DNA from: Bacteroidia bacterium
GTDB lineage: Bacteria > Bacteroidota > Bacteroidia > DATLTG01
Reading direction: 5' to 3'
Assembly: GCA_039924845.1 (NCBI GenBank)
Contig: JBDTAC010000065.1
Span: 1 to 37,582 of the forward strand
DNA: 37,582 bases
The position numbers and the translations under genes are program-made. Positions 1 to 7,932 of the stretch are shown here, piece by piece. Within the stretch, counting starts at the first letter, position 1. Every line of letters starts with the position of its first letter. A model generated the notes under the pieces. It was not told the DNA's origin and made no database searches. It saw nothing but the letters and a program-made list of their open reading frames with translations.

Positions 1-190
1 CTGCACCGAGCATTTATCCTCCGGCAAGTATTCGACAAGCACCTGCACCGAGTAGTTACCCTCCGGCAAGTATTCGACAAGCACCTGCACCGAGTAGTTA
101 CCCTCCGGCAAATATTCAATAAGCACCGGCACCGAGTAGTTATCCTCCGGCAAGTATTCGACAGACACCTGCACCGAGTAGTTACCCTTT
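1..190. repeat. 42-bp tandem repeat, about 4.5 units
   Basis: Units start at about 1, 43, 85, 127 and 169 and differ from each other at 3 to 6 bases. The period is a multiple of three, as expected for a protein repeat. There are no spacers, so it is not a CRISPR array. The array probably continues beyond the left edge. Confidence 0.9.
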
Positions 191-290
191 GTCAAAATTA
201 AAAGAGGAACTTTTATTGAACGGAAGTATTAATAATGGAATCTCAAGCCTATCAATTTTCACAGTTCTCTATGAGTTAAAAGAAAATTAG
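3..290 (+). pseudogene. 3' remnant of a gene with 14-residue Pro/Ala/Ser-rich repeats, one in-frame stop
   Basis: The 5' end lies outside the window. In this frame a 42-bp unit is repeated four times and partly a fifth, giving units of the type APSSYPPASIRQAP, followed by a non-repetitive tail that begins after SYP and ends ELKEN at a TAG at 288-290. Differences between units are often silent in this frame (AGC/AGT, TAT/TAC, CCT/CCG, CAA/CAG), while the same changes are nonsynonymous in frame 1, so this was probably the coding frame. The third unit carries CAA to TAA at 120-122, an in-frame stop. The gene is therefore either broken or ends there. Function is unknown; low-complexity Pro/Ala/Ser repeats suggest a surface or linker region, which is inference. 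Frame 1 is also open, to a TAA at 199-201, but shows no silent-change pattern. Confidence 0.5.
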
Positions 291-470
291 AGTTTATATC
301 GAATAAGTACAATCCCTATATTTATGCTTTAGCCCGAGATTGCATAATGTAATTCAATTGCTATATATTCACATTCGCAAATCTTCACATTAACGGCATC
401 TTCATTTAAAATTCACGAAACCATTTTAATCTTGTTGCGAAATCTTCATCAAAAACTTAAAAATAGAAAT

Positions 471-917
471 ATGAAAATCACCAAAAAAATTTTCGCAATT
501 GTTTGCGTTTTTGCATTTACAGCAAGTGCTGCATTTGCACAAATCCCGCTGGAGCAATGGGCGCACAACCATCCTGCTGCATCAAAAGAACTGGGCGAAT
601 GGGTAAAAAATCATCCAAAAGCTGCGCGCATTATGTTTGAGTGGGACGGCAATCATCCGGAGCGTTCACAAGAGTTTGTAACCTGGACTATCAATCATCC
701 GAAACAAGAAATTGATGCTTTTGCAGCGATGCATCCTAATTGGTCTCATTTAGATGAAATAATGAAATCGCATCGTCCAGCTGCAAGGAACTTTATGGCT
801 TGGTGTCGCAAACATCCGAAAGCTGCCCATGATTTAATGGCGCACAAAGGTGGTTTAAAATGGGCTGGCGATCATTTGTACAAAGAATCTTGGAATATGG
901 AAACGCCCAATAAATAG
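471..917 (+). CDS. secreted protein of 14-residue W-x-x-N-H-P repeats
   Basis: I do not recognise the family. The 148-residue product starts at the ATG at 471; an upstream TTG in the same frame would place extra residues before a clear signal peptide. The signal peptide is a Lys-rich start, a hydrophobic core and AFA before Gln24. The mature part is almost wholly a repeat of 14 to 15 residues built on Trp, two variable residues, Asn-His-Pro and a helix-like stretch ending in a large hydrophobic residue (WAHNHP, WVKNHP, WDGNHP, WTINHP, then AMHP, SHRP and WCRKHP). About seven units can be counted. The high His and Trp content is notable and could mean metal or ligand binding, but that is inference. 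It is a single-gene unit closed by a strong terminator. TAATCTTG at 427-434 is a one-mismatch -7 element. Confidence 0.75.
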   Translation: MKITKKIFAIVCVFAFTASAAFAQIPLEQWAHNHPAASKELGEWVKNHPKAARIMFEWDGNHPERSQEFVTWTINHPKQEIDAFAAMHPNWSHLDEIMKSHRPAARNFMAWCRKHPKAAHDLMAHKGGLKWAGDHLYKESWNMETPNK

Positions 918-921
918 TCGT

Positions 922-940
922 TTCAAAAAATATTTTTCAA
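922..940. repeat. dispersed AT palindrome copy, directly before a terminator
   Basis: TTC, six A, TA, five T, CAA. It abuts the GC-rich terminator stem at 941, so it would lengthen the base of that hairpin region. Confidence 0.7.
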
Positions 941-968
941 AGCCTCCGAAATATTCGGAGGCTTTTTT
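941..968 (+). terminator. Rho-independent terminator of the NHP-repeat gene
   Basis: A perfect 10-bp stem AGCCTCCGAA / TTCGGAGGCT with a 3-base loop is followed by a T run. It lies 23 bases after the stop codon. Confidence 0.9.
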
Positions 969-992
969 AGTTTAAATATTTACCTTTAAAAC

Positions 993-1011
993 CTTAAAAA
1001 ATATTTTTTGG
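993..1011. repeat. dispersed AT palindrome copy touching the radC start codon
   Basis: The core AAAAAATATTTTTT ends two bases before the radC ATG at 1012, so it forms the leader. TACCTTTA at 981-988 just upstream is a one-mismatch -7 element. Confidence 0.65.
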
Positions 1012-1707
1012 ATGGCAGAAGAATATGTGAAAAAGAGCATTCGTCTTTGGAGTGTGCAAGACAGACCCAGAGAAAAATTGTTGGGAAACGGTTGTGTTGC
1101 TTTGTCGGATGCCGAATTAATAGCCATTTTAATTGGATCAGGAAACAGAAACGAATCGGCAGTGGAACTTTCGAGAAGAATATTGGACAGCAACAGCAAC
1201 GATTTAAACAAATTGGGAAAATTATCCGTAAAGGAATTAATGAAATTCAAAGGTATTGGAGAAGCAAAAGCATTGAGCATTGTTGCTGCTTTAGAAATTG
1301 GTCGCAGAAGACGTGCGACAGAAGTGAAAGAGCGCGAAAAAATCACTTCGAGCAAAGATGTATACGATTATTTTTCTCATTTAAGTGATTTGCCGAATGA
1401 GGAGTTTTGGATTTTATTGTTGAATCGTTCCAATAAAATTATCGGCAAACAAAATATTAGCAAAGGCGGAATTGCAGGAACTGTGGTGGATGCAAAAATA
1501 ATTTTTAAACATGCTATTGATCAGTTAGCGGAATCCATTATTTTGTGTCACAATCATCCTTCCGGAAATTTGCAGCCGAGTAAAGAGGATATTTTTATCA
1601 CAAAAAAAATAAGCGATGCCGGAAAATTAGTAGATGTAAAAGTGTTGGATCACATAATAGTGGCGGAAACTGGATATTATAGTTTCGCAGACGAAGGGAA
1701 AATGTAG
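1012..1707 (+). CDS. radC: RadC family JAB-domain protein
   Basis: The product is 231 residues, the usual RadC length. The N-terminal half is the UPF0758 helix-hairpin-helix region (FKGIGEAKA). The C-terminal half is a JAB/MPN metal-binding domain with the JAMM-type signature HNHPSG followed about ten residues on by a Ser/Asp-containing helix (SKEDIFITKK) and DHIIV. RadC proteins were once linked to DNA repair, but the E. coli assignment was withdrawn; the molecular role is unsettled and may be as a JAB-type hydrolase in DNA metabolism. The ATG at 1012 follows a promoter-like TACCTTTA and an AT palindrome. It stands alone between a terminator and a repeat cluster. Confidence 0.92.
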   Translation: MAEEYVKKSIRLWSVQDRPREKLLGNGCVALSDAELIAILIGSGNRNESAVELSRRILDSNSNDLNKLGKLSVKELMKFKGIGEAKALSIVAALEIGRRRRATEVKEREKITSSKDVYDYFSHLSDLPNEEFWILLLNRSNKIIGKQNISKGGIAGTVVDAKIIFKHAIDQLAESIILCHNHPSGNLQPSKEDIFITKKISDAGKLVDVKVLDHIIVAETGYYSFADEGKM

Positions 1708-1826
1708 GTTACGAATTGGTTACGAATTGGTTACGAATAAACGAATGATTGCGAATTTACGAAATGAAGTTGGGTTACGAATTACGAATAATTGCGAATT
1801 TACGAATAACAAATGATTACGAAATA
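1707..1826. repeat. TTACGAAT repeat cluster between radC and wecB
   Basis: GGTTACGAATT recurs with an exact 11-bp period at 1707, 1718 and 1729. Looser copies follow (TTGCGAATTTACGAA at about 1749 and 1792, TTACGAATTACGAAT at about 1775). The array starts inside the radC stop codon and fills the whole 121-bp gap up to the next start. No convincing -7 element is seen inside it. Confidence 0.8.
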
Positions 1827-1828
1827 AA

Positions 1829-2983
1829 ATGTTGAAAATACTTACTATTATTGGTGCACGACCGCAAATTATAAAGGCGGCAGCATTAAGTAGAGCCATA
1901 AAAAATAATTTTTCGGATCGCATAAAAGAAATTATTGTGCATACTGGTCAGCATTACGATGCGAACATGTCGCAAGTTTTTTTTGATGAATTGCAAATTC
2001 CGAAACCTGATTATAATTTGAATACAGGCTCCGGTTCTCACGGAACACAAACAGCTTCCATGATTGTTGGAATCGAAAAGATTTTAATAGATGAAAAACC
2101 GCATTGCATCGTAGTTTACGGAGATACTAATTCTACTTTGGCAGGAGCAATTGCTGCATCCAAAATTCATATTCCTGTGGTGCATATCGAAGCCGGATTG
2201 CGCTCCTTTAACAAAGCAATGCCCGAAGAAATCAATCGTATTTTGTGTGATCATGTTTCTACTTTACTTTTTTCTCCAACACAATCTGGTTTCGAAAACC
2301 TTGTGAAAGAAGGCTTTTCGACAAAAAATAAAGCACCGTATTCTGCCGACAATCCGAAAATTTATCATTGCGGAGATGTGATGTTCGACAACAGTATTTA
2401 TTTTTCTGAAATCGCTGAAAAGCGCACTACTATTTTGAAAGAGCTTGAATTGGAAAGTGGAAAATTTATTTTGGCAACCATCCATCGCAACAATAATACA
2501 GATGAACCAAAAAGATTAAATGCGTTGTTTTCGGCACTTCATAAAATTAGTTCTGAAAATAAAATTTTCGCCATACTTCCTTTGCATCCGCGTACTTCTG
2601 GTTTGTTGAAGAAAAATTTAGATCCTATACTTTTCGAAAAAATACATCAAAATAAATTCTTGAAAATAATTCCGCCTGTTTCCTTTTTAGAAATGACAGC
2701 CCTCGAAAAAAATTCAAAAATAGTTCTGACAGATTCTGGCGGTGTTCAAAAAGAAGCCTTCTTTTTCAAGAAACCTTGTATTATTTTACGTTCTGAGACC
2801 GAATGGGTAGAATTAGTAAATGCAGGCGTAGCAAAAATTGTAGATGCAGACGAATCAAACATTTTAAAAGCATACGAATATTTTTCAGGTACTGAAAAAT
2901 TAATTTTTTCGAACCTCTTTGGTGATGGAAAGGCATCCGAATTTATTTGTGCAGAAATGTTACAACACATAGCACATGATTGA
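1829..2983 (+). CDS. wecB: UDP-N-acetylglucosamine 2-epimerase, non-hydrolysing
   Basis: This 384-residue protein interconverts UDP-GlcNAc and UDP-ManNAc or a related amino-sugar nucleotide for cell-surface polysaccharide. Visible family motifs are GARPQ (9-13), HTGQHYD (38-44), GDTNSTLAGA with Asp99, HIEAGLRS with Glu121, MPEE with Glu133/134, and IHR with His219, matching the Asp, Glu, Glu and His catalytic positions of E. coli WecB. GARPQ rather than GTRPE, and YNLNTGSGSHG, resemble the WbpI-like branch, so the true substrate may be a modified UDP-GlcNAc; this is inference. Its last 8 bases overlap the next gene, so the two are translationally coupled. The leader is the TTACGAAT repeat cluster. 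Confidence 0.93.
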   Translation: MLKILTIIGARPQIIKAAALSRAIKNNFSDRIKEIIVHTGQHYDANMSQVFFDELQIPKPDYNLNTGSGSHGTQTASMIVGIEKILIDEKPHCIVVYGDTNSTLAGAIAASKIHIPVVHIEAGLRSFNKAMPEEINRILCDHVSTLLFSPTQSGFENLVKEGFSTKNKAPYSADNPKIYHCGDVMFDNSIYFSEIAEKRTTILKELELESGKFILATIHRNNNTDEPKRLNALFSALHKISSENKIFAILPLHPRTSGLLKKNLDPILFEKIHQNKFLKIIPPVSFLEMTALEKNSKIVLTDSGGVQKEAFFFKKPCIILRSETEWVELVNAGVAKIVDADESNILKAYEYFSGTEKLIFSNLFGDGKASEFICAEMLQHIAHD

Positions 2984-4298
2984 TTCAGAACTACTTATTT
3001 ATACGCATAAAATTACGAGCAGAAACAAATTTGTTTTCAATCTTTTTTTTAGAGATGTGCTCCATGTAAAGCACCGAATGACTTCGGATGCAGCTGTTTT
3101 TAAAAATTATTTGGGAGCTAAGTTTAGTTACACCTTGCATCCTTTGGAAAACGAATTGTTTTTTCTTTCTAAAAATTTATTATTCGAAATGGGAATCAAA
3201 GAGCAAGCCATTTCTATATACGATTGGGAAGGTTCAAAAATTTTTTTTCCGACTGGTAAAAACTCCGCATTGCCTTTCGATCCTTTTGCTGCAGCTTTTT
3301 ATTTGGTGAGCCGTTACGAAGAATATTTGCCGCATATTCGTGATCGACACGATCGTTTTGATGCGAAAGAAAGTTTGGCTTTCCAAAATAATTTTTTGGA
3401 TAAACCTTTGGTAAATACATGGGCAAAAAGAGTAAAACAAATAATTTTAGGATATTTTCCTGATTTTCATTTTCCGGAATCCACGTATCATTTTGTTTCA
3501 ACAATTGATATTGATAACGCATACGCGTATCGCGAAAAAGGTTTGGTACGTAGCATCGGAGCTTATTTTCGAGCAATTGTAAAAGGCGATTTTGCTGAAA
3601 TTTCGGAACGCACAAAAGTGTTATTCGGCAAGCAGCACGATCCGTACGATACGTATGCATATCAATTGGAAATTCAAAAAAAATATAAATTTCGACCGAT
3701 TTATTTTTTTCTGTTGGGCGATTATGCAGCGAACGATAAAAATATTCAGCCTGAAAATAAAAAATTCCAATCGCTCATCAAAGAGCTTTCAGACTATGCA
3801 GATGTGGGCATTCATCCTTCTTATAATTCGGCAGATAACATCGGAAAAATAAAAAAAGAAGTCGGTAAATTATCTAAAATAGTAAATCAAGAAATTACAA
3901 AAAGTCGCCAACATTTTTTGCGATTAAAATTTCCAGAAACATACAGAAACCTCATAGATATTGATATCACAGACGATTATACAATGGGTTATGCTGATTA
4001 TGTGGGCTTTCGGGCGAGTATTTGTACTCCTTTTCATTTTTATGATTTGGATATGGAAACGGAAACACGCCTCGTTATTCATCCTTTTGCGGTGATGGAA
4101 TGTACGTTAAAACAATACATGAACATTGCACCAGAAGAGGCGATGAATTATATAAAGCCATTGATAGATGCCGTAAAATCAGTAGATGGCGTGTTTATAA
4201 TGCTTTGGCATAATGAGACCTTGAGCGATGCCGGAATTTGGAAAAACTGGCGACAAATTTACGAGGACGCCATCGTTTACGCACTCGAGAAAAAATAA
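2976..4298 (+). CDS. polysaccharide deacetylase-like protein
   Basis: The 440-residue product has no signal peptide or membrane segment. A variable N-terminal domain of about 170 residues precedes a region with traits of the NodB-type carbohydrate esterase fold: TIDIDNA (the DxD-like metal site), VGIHPSYNS (the HxxxS-like site), SRQHFLRLKFP, and ITDDYTMGYADYVGFRAS. Deacetylases of this type remove N-acetyl groups from amino sugars. The same arrangement next to a WecB-like epimerase and a FemAB/GNAT-like gene is familiar in Bacteroidota. The overlap with wecB supports a shared role in making an amino-sugar polymer. The family call is good, the exact substrate unknown. Its TAA stop falls in the centre of an AT palindrome at 4287-4306. 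Confidence 0.8.
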   Translation: MIDSELLIYTHKITSRNKFVFNLFFRDVLHVKHRMTSDAAVFKNYLGAKFSYTLHPLENELFFLSKNLLFEMGIKEQAISIYDWEGSKIFFPTGKNSALPFDPFAAAFYLVSRYEEYLPHIRDRHDRFDAKESLAFQNNFLDKPLVNTWAKRVKQIILGYFPDFHFPESTYHFVSTIDIDNAYAYREKGLVRSIGAYFRAIVKGDFAEISERTKVLFGKQHDPYDTYAYQLEIQKKYKFRPIYFFLLGDYAANDKNIQPENKKFQSLIKELSDYADVGIHPSYNSADNIGKIKKEVGKLSKIVNQEITKSRQHFLRLKFPETYRNLIDIDITDDYTMGYADYVGFRASICTPFHFYDLDMETETRLVIHPFAVMECTLKQYMNIAPEEAMNYIKPLIDAVKSVDGVFIMLWHNETLSDAGIWKNWRQIYEDAIVYALEKK

Positions 4299-4306
4299 TT
4301 TTTTAA
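4287..4306. repeat. dispersed AT palindrome copy carrying a stop codon
   Basis: AAAAAATAATTTTTT here supplies the TAA (4296-4298) that ends the deacetylase-like gene. Confidence 0.65.
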
Positions 4307-4315
4307 CCTATTATT

Positions 4316-5230
4316 TTGATAAAATACCTACAACATACCGAAATCAATCAGCAAAAATGGGACGCTTGCATTGCGCATTCCTTCAACGGAATTGTGTACG
4401 CTTATTCTTGGTATTTGAATGTGGTGAACGAAGGCTGGGAAGCGCTTGTAGAAGGCGACTACAAAGCGGTGATGCCACTTACAAAAGCAAATAAAATGGG
4501 TTTAGATTATTTGTATCAACCTTTTTTTACTCAACAATTGGGTGTTTTTTCGGTGGATAAAATCAATGAAAAAGTGGTAGATGATTTTTTGAATGCGATT
4601 CCTAAAAAGTTTTCGTTTGTTGAAATAAATGTCAATACATTTAATAAAGTTATTTCTTCAGAATACACAATAAAATCAAATGTTACACACGAATTAGATT
4701 TGATAAACAGTTACGAAAATCTGTATCAAAAATTTTCAGATAATACCAAAAGAAATATCAAAAAAGCCATTCAACATAAATTAGAATTAAACGGCGAAAT
4801 TACCGTGGATGCGATGATTGATATGTTTCGCGCGAACAGAGGAAAATCAATCAAGAATTTACGCGATGCTGATTACGATATGTTGAAACGTTTGATAACA
4901 AATTGTTTACAACAGAAAAGAGGCCAAATACGTGCAGTTTTTTCAGCCGAAAAAAAAATGCTGGCGTGTGCTTTTTTTGTAGAAAGCAATGGGAAAGTTA
5001 TTTTTCTTTTTTCAGCAAGCAACGAAGAAGCGAAGCAAACAGGAGCGATGCCGTTTTTAATCGATCGTTTTATTTACGACAATTCACAACGTAATTTGGT
5101 ATTCGATTTTGAAGGTTCCAATCATCCCGATTTAGCGCGATTTTACAAAAGTTTCGGTTCTACAGAATGTATATATTTACAAATTCGTAAAAACAAATTA
5201 CCTTTCTTTTTGCGATGGATAAAAGGATAG
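4316..5230 (+). CDS. FemAB/GNAT-fold acyl- or aminoacyl-transferase-like protein
   Basis: The 304-residue soluble protein has the two-lobed pattern of FemAB-related GNAT proteins: an N-terminal lobe with YAYSWYLNVV, AVMPL and YLYQPFF-QQLG, then a C-terminal lobe with RNIKKA, a helix with FRANRG and a closing VFDFEGSNHPDLARFYKSFG, which is typical of this fold. The acceptor cannot be read from the sequence. Context (wecB, deacetylase) suggests transfer to an amino sugar. No ATG is available near the expected N-terminus. An in-frame TAA lies at 4304-4306, and between it and the conserved start of the protein only ATT, ATT and TTG occur, so the TTG at 4316 is chosen. The gap to the upstream gene is 17 bases. 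Confidence 0.75.
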   Translation: MIKYLQHTEINQQKWDACIAHSFNGIVYAYSWYLNVVNEGWEALVEGDYKAVMPLTKANKMGLDYLYQPFFTQQLGVFSVDKINEKVVDDFLNAIPKKFSFVEINVNTFNKVISSEYTIKSNVTHELDLINSYENLYQKFSDNTKRNIKKAIQHKLELNGEITVDAMIDMFRANRGKSIKNLRDADYDMLKRLITNCLQQKRGQIRAVFSAEKKMLACAFFVESNGKVIFLFSASNEEAKQTGAMPFLIDRFIYDNSQRNLVFDFEGSNHPDLARFYKSFGSTECIYLQIRKNKLPFFLRWIKG

Positions 5231-5245
5231 TGAAAAAATGAAACA

Positions 5246-5740
5246 ATGAATTTTAAAGATGTGCTGGAATTGTTGAGTATTTTTTGGCTGTGCACTGTAA
5301 AATTTTCAGTGGCAGGTGTTCCTGCGGCTGTTTTCGCAGGATTGCCATTTTTCGAAGCCGTTACCATTACATCGCTGGGCGGTTTTGCCGGAATTTTAAT
5401 TTTCACCTTTTTGAGCGAAAGTATTTTACGTTGGTGGAAGAAAAAAATAACGCGTTACGCTTTAGTTATTCCGCGCAAACCGCGAAAAATACACTCTTTC
5501 AGAAATAAATTTTTAGTAAAATTTAAACGAAACTTTGGATTAGCGGGTATCGCAGCCATTACGCCCATTTTTTTATCCATTCCTTTGGGCGCATTTATTG
5601 CCGTGCGGTATTACTCCAACAAACAGCAAATACTGGCCTATATGTTTGTTTCTGTTTTTTTATGGGCAGTGGTATTATTTTTCTTTTACGGATTGTTTTA
5701 CAACCACATTCATGTTTTTGCTTTACCGAAAAAGTTGTGA
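5246..5740 (+). CDS. small integral membrane protein, unknown function
   Basis: The 164-residue product has about four membrane segments, at roughly 13-32, 38-61, 96-121 and 129-152, with a basic cytoplasmic loop (WWKKK, PRKPRK) between the second and third. The pattern FGLAGIAAITPIFLSIPLG resembles small multidrug-export or DedA-like membrane families, but I cannot assign it. It starts 15 bases after the FemAB-like gene and is probably the last gene of the polysaccharide operon. It might serve transport or membrane anchoring for that pathway, which is inference only. Confidence 0.7.
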   Translation: MNFKDVLELLSIFWLCTVKFSVAGVPAAVFAGLPFFEAVTITSLGGFAGILIFTFLSESILRWWKKKITRYALVIPRKPRKIHSFRNKFLVKFKRNFGLAGIAAITPIFLSIPLGAFIAVRYYSNKQQILAYMFVSVFLWAVVLFFFYGLFYNHIHVFALPKKL

Positions 5741-5763
5741 TTTCTTGAGTTGAAAAAGAGGAC

Positions 5764-5783
5764 TCAAAAAAATAATTTTTCAA
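5764..5783. repeat. dispersed AT palindrome copy after the polysaccharide operon
   Basis: TCAAAAAAATAATTTTTCAA, 24 bases after the stop codon of the membrane protein and upstream of the rplS promoter. Confidence 0.7.
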
Positions 5784-5821
5784 TACATAAAATAAATTCT
5801 ATCCAATTGTATAGAAACAAA

Positions 5822-5853
5822 TTTGTATATCTAAAAAAACTTCTGTATCATTG
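5822..5853 (+). promoter_or_regulatory. rplS promoter
   Basis: TTTG at 5822-5825, a 20-base gap, and TATCATTG at 5846-5853 fit the Bacteroidota -33/-7 pattern with one mismatch in the -7. The start codon is 48 bases downstream. Confidence 0.6.
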
Positions 5854-5900
5854 CAGTCCTTTTTCAGGAAAATAATAATTGAATTAAAAAGAAAATAGCC

Positions 5901-6248
5901 ATGGGATTATTAGAATATGCAGAAGAAAAATTGGTTACAAAAAGAGAGTATCCTGCTTTCAAAGCTGGTGATACAGTAACCGTTCACTATAAAATTAAAG
6001 AGGGCGATAAAGAACGCGTGCAACAATATCAAGGTGTTGTATTGCAACGCAGAGGTGTTGGTGTGGTAGAATCTTTTACCGTTCGTAAAATTTCTAACGG
6101 AGTTGGTGTAGAACGTATTTTCCCTGTTCACTCGCCTTTCATCGATAAAATTGAGGTAAATAAAGTAGGTGTTGTTCGTAGAGCAAGATTGTTTTATTTA
6201 CGCGCTCTTACTGGTAAAAAAGCACGTATCAAAGAGAAAGTACAATAA
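5901..6248 (+). CDS. rplS: 50S ribosomal protein L19
   Basis: L19 sits at the 30S-50S interface of the ribosome. The 115-residue length is normal. Family motifs are [13 protein letters not shown] near the N-terminus, [32 protein letters not shown] in the middle and RRARLFYLR toward the end. The ATG at 5901 gives the expected N-terminus. It has its own promoter at 5822-5853 and a strong terminator right after it, so it is transcribed alone rather than with trmD and rpsP as in many other bacteria. Confidence 0.97.
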   Translation: MGLLEYAEEKLVTKREYPAFKAGDTVTVHYKIKEGDKERVQQYQGVVLQRRGVGVVESFTVRKISNGVGVERIFPVHSPFIDKIEVNKVGVVRRARLFYLRALTGKKARIKEKVQ

Positions 6249-6274
6249 TTTCTTTTTGAAAAATTATTTTTCTA

Positions 6275-6298
6275 AGCCCCTAATTTTAGGGGCTTTTT
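6275..6298 (+). terminator. Rho-independent terminator of rplS
   Basis: AGCCCCTA / TAGGGGCT stem with a 4-base loop, followed by a T run. An AT palindrome copy (6256-6275) lies directly in front, the same arrangement as at 922-968. Confidence 0.9.
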
Positions 6299-6309
6299 AA
6301 TTCATTGTG

Positions 6310-7893
6310 ATGAACAAAAAAGAAGAAATAGCGCGACGTAGAACCTTCGGAATCATTAGTCACCCCGATGCCGGAAAGACAACACTTACTGAAAAATTAT
6401 TATTGTTTGGAGGCGCCATTCAAAGTGCCGGCGCGGTTAAATCGAATAAAATAAAAAAGCATGCCGCCTCCGATTTCATGGAAATTGAGCGCCAAAGAGG
6501 GATTTCTGTGGCTACTTCCGTGATGGGTTTCGAATACAAAGGCATTAAAATAAATTTATTGGATACGCCCGGCCACGAGGATTTTGCGGAAGACACTTAT
6601 CGTACACTTACCGCGGTAGACAGCGTTATCATGGTGATTGATTGCGTAAAAGGAGTAGAACCGCAAACGCGAAAATTGCTCGAAGTGTGTCGCATGCGCA
6701 ATACGCCTGTGATTGTTTTTATCAATAAATTAGACAGAGAAGGCCGCGATCCATTTGATTTGATGGACGAAATTGAGAAAGAATTAAAAATACATGTTCG
6801 CCCGCTGAGTTGGCCCATTGGCATTGGAAAAAGATTTAAAGGCGTTTACAATATTTACGAAAAAAACTTAAGTCTTTTTCAAGCTGGAAATAAGCAAAAC
6901 GAAAAAAATACGGTTACCATTCAAGATGTGAATAGCAAAGTTTTAGAGGAACACATCGGCGAAGATTTCGCTAAAAAATTACGAGAAGACATTACCTTAA
7001 TTAATGGTGTTTACAACGATTTCAATAAAAAAGATTATTTGGACGGAAAAATTTCGCCTGTTTTTTTCGGTAGCGCCGTTAATAATTTTGGTGTGAAAGA
7101 ATTGTTGGATTGCTTTATTGACATTGCTCCTGCTCCATTGCCGCGCGAAACAGATGTTCGAATTTTCAAGCCAGAAGACGATGCATTTAGCGGATTTGTA
7201 TTTAAAATCCATGCGAATATTGATCCGAAACACCGCGATCGAATTGCTTTTTTACGAATTTGTTCCGGCGTTTTTGAACGCAATAAAAATTATTTTTTGG
7301 TACGCGAAAATCGTAGTGTAAAATTTTCGAATCCTACCGCTTTTATGGCACAGGAAAAATCCATTATCGACATCGCCTATCCCGGTGATATTGTAGGTTT
7401 GTACGATACCGGAACATTCAAAATTGGCGATACATTGACCGATAATATCAAAGCAGTTTTTAAAGGGATCCCACGCTTTTCACCTGAACTTTTTAAATAT
7501 GTTGTCAATACCGATCCGATGAAAACCAAGCAACTCAACAAAGGGTTGGAACAATTAACGGACGAAGGCGTGGCGCAACTTTTTACAAAAAAAACAGACA
7601 ATCGAAAAATATTGGGAACCGTTGGTGCGCTTCAGTTTGAAGTAATACAACATCGCTTAAAGAGCGAATACAATGCGTCGTGTAATTTCGATCATATTTC
7701 CTTGCACAAAGCATGTTGGATTACCAGTAAAGATCGAAAAAAATTGCAAGAATTTATTGCTGATAAATATTCGCATATTGCTGTGGACAAAGAAGAACAG
7801 CCTGTTTTTTTAGCAGAATCTGCTTGGGCTTTGCAAATGGCTCAAGAAAAAAATCCAGAAATTGAATTTCGATTTATTTCGGAAACAGCTTAA
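6310..7893 (+). CDS. prfC: peptide chain release factor 3
   Basis: RF3 is a translational GTPase that removes RF1 or RF2 from the ribosome after termination. The 527-residue product has a G domain with P-loop SHPDAGKTT (about 17-25), the switch region with [18 protein letters not shown] and NKLD, followed by RF3-specific text such as KEELKIH-type and [14 protein letters not shown], then the beta-barrel and C-terminal domains ([11 protein letters not shown]). A GTG at 6307 directly precedes the ATG; the ATG at 6310 is taken. It follows the rplS terminator by 12 bases, and I see no clear -7 element, so either readthrough or a non-canonical promoter drives it. Confidence 0.96.
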   Translation: MNKKEEIARRRTFGIISHPDAGKTTLTEKLLLFGGAIQSAGAVKSNKIKKHAASDFMEIERQRGISVATSVMGFEYKGIKINLLDTPGHEDFAEDTYRTLTAVDSVIMVIDCVKGVEPQTRKLLEVCRMRNTPVIVFINKLDREGRDPFDLMDEIEKELKIHVRPLSWPIGIGKRFKGVYNIYEKNLSLFQAGNKQNEKNTVTIQDVNSKVLEEHIGEDFAKKLREDITLINGVYNDFNKKDYLDGKISPVFFGSAVNNFGVKELLDCFIDIAPAPLPRETDVRIFKPEDDAFSGFVFKIHANIDPKHRDRIAFLRICSGVFERNKNYFLVRENRSVKFSNPTAFMAQEKSIIDIAYPGDIVGLYDTGTFKIGDTLTDNIKAVFKGIPRFSPELFKYVVNTDPMKTKQLNKGLEQLTDEGVAQLFTKKTDNRKILGTVGALQFEVIQHRLKSEYNASCNFDHISLHKACWITSKDRKKLQEFIADKYSHIAVDKEEQPVFLAESAWALQMAQEKNPEIEFRFISETA

Positions 7894-7901
7894 AAATAAC
7901 G

Positions 7902-7924
7902 TTCAAAAAATATTTTTTTCGAAG
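7902..7924. repeat. dispersed AT palindrome copy between convergent prfC and alaS
   Basis: TTC, A run, TA, T run, CGAA fills most of the 39-base gap between the two converging genes. No other terminator is visible there. Confidence 0.7.
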
Positions 7925-7932
7925 TCCCTTTT

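Noticed and set aside
1-190. CRISPR-like array
   Set aside because: The 42-bp units follow each other without spacers, and their length and silent differences fit a protein repeat.
3214-3660. 148-codon minus-strand open frame in the deacetylase-like gene
   Set aside because: Shadow frame, basic and low in normal protein composition.
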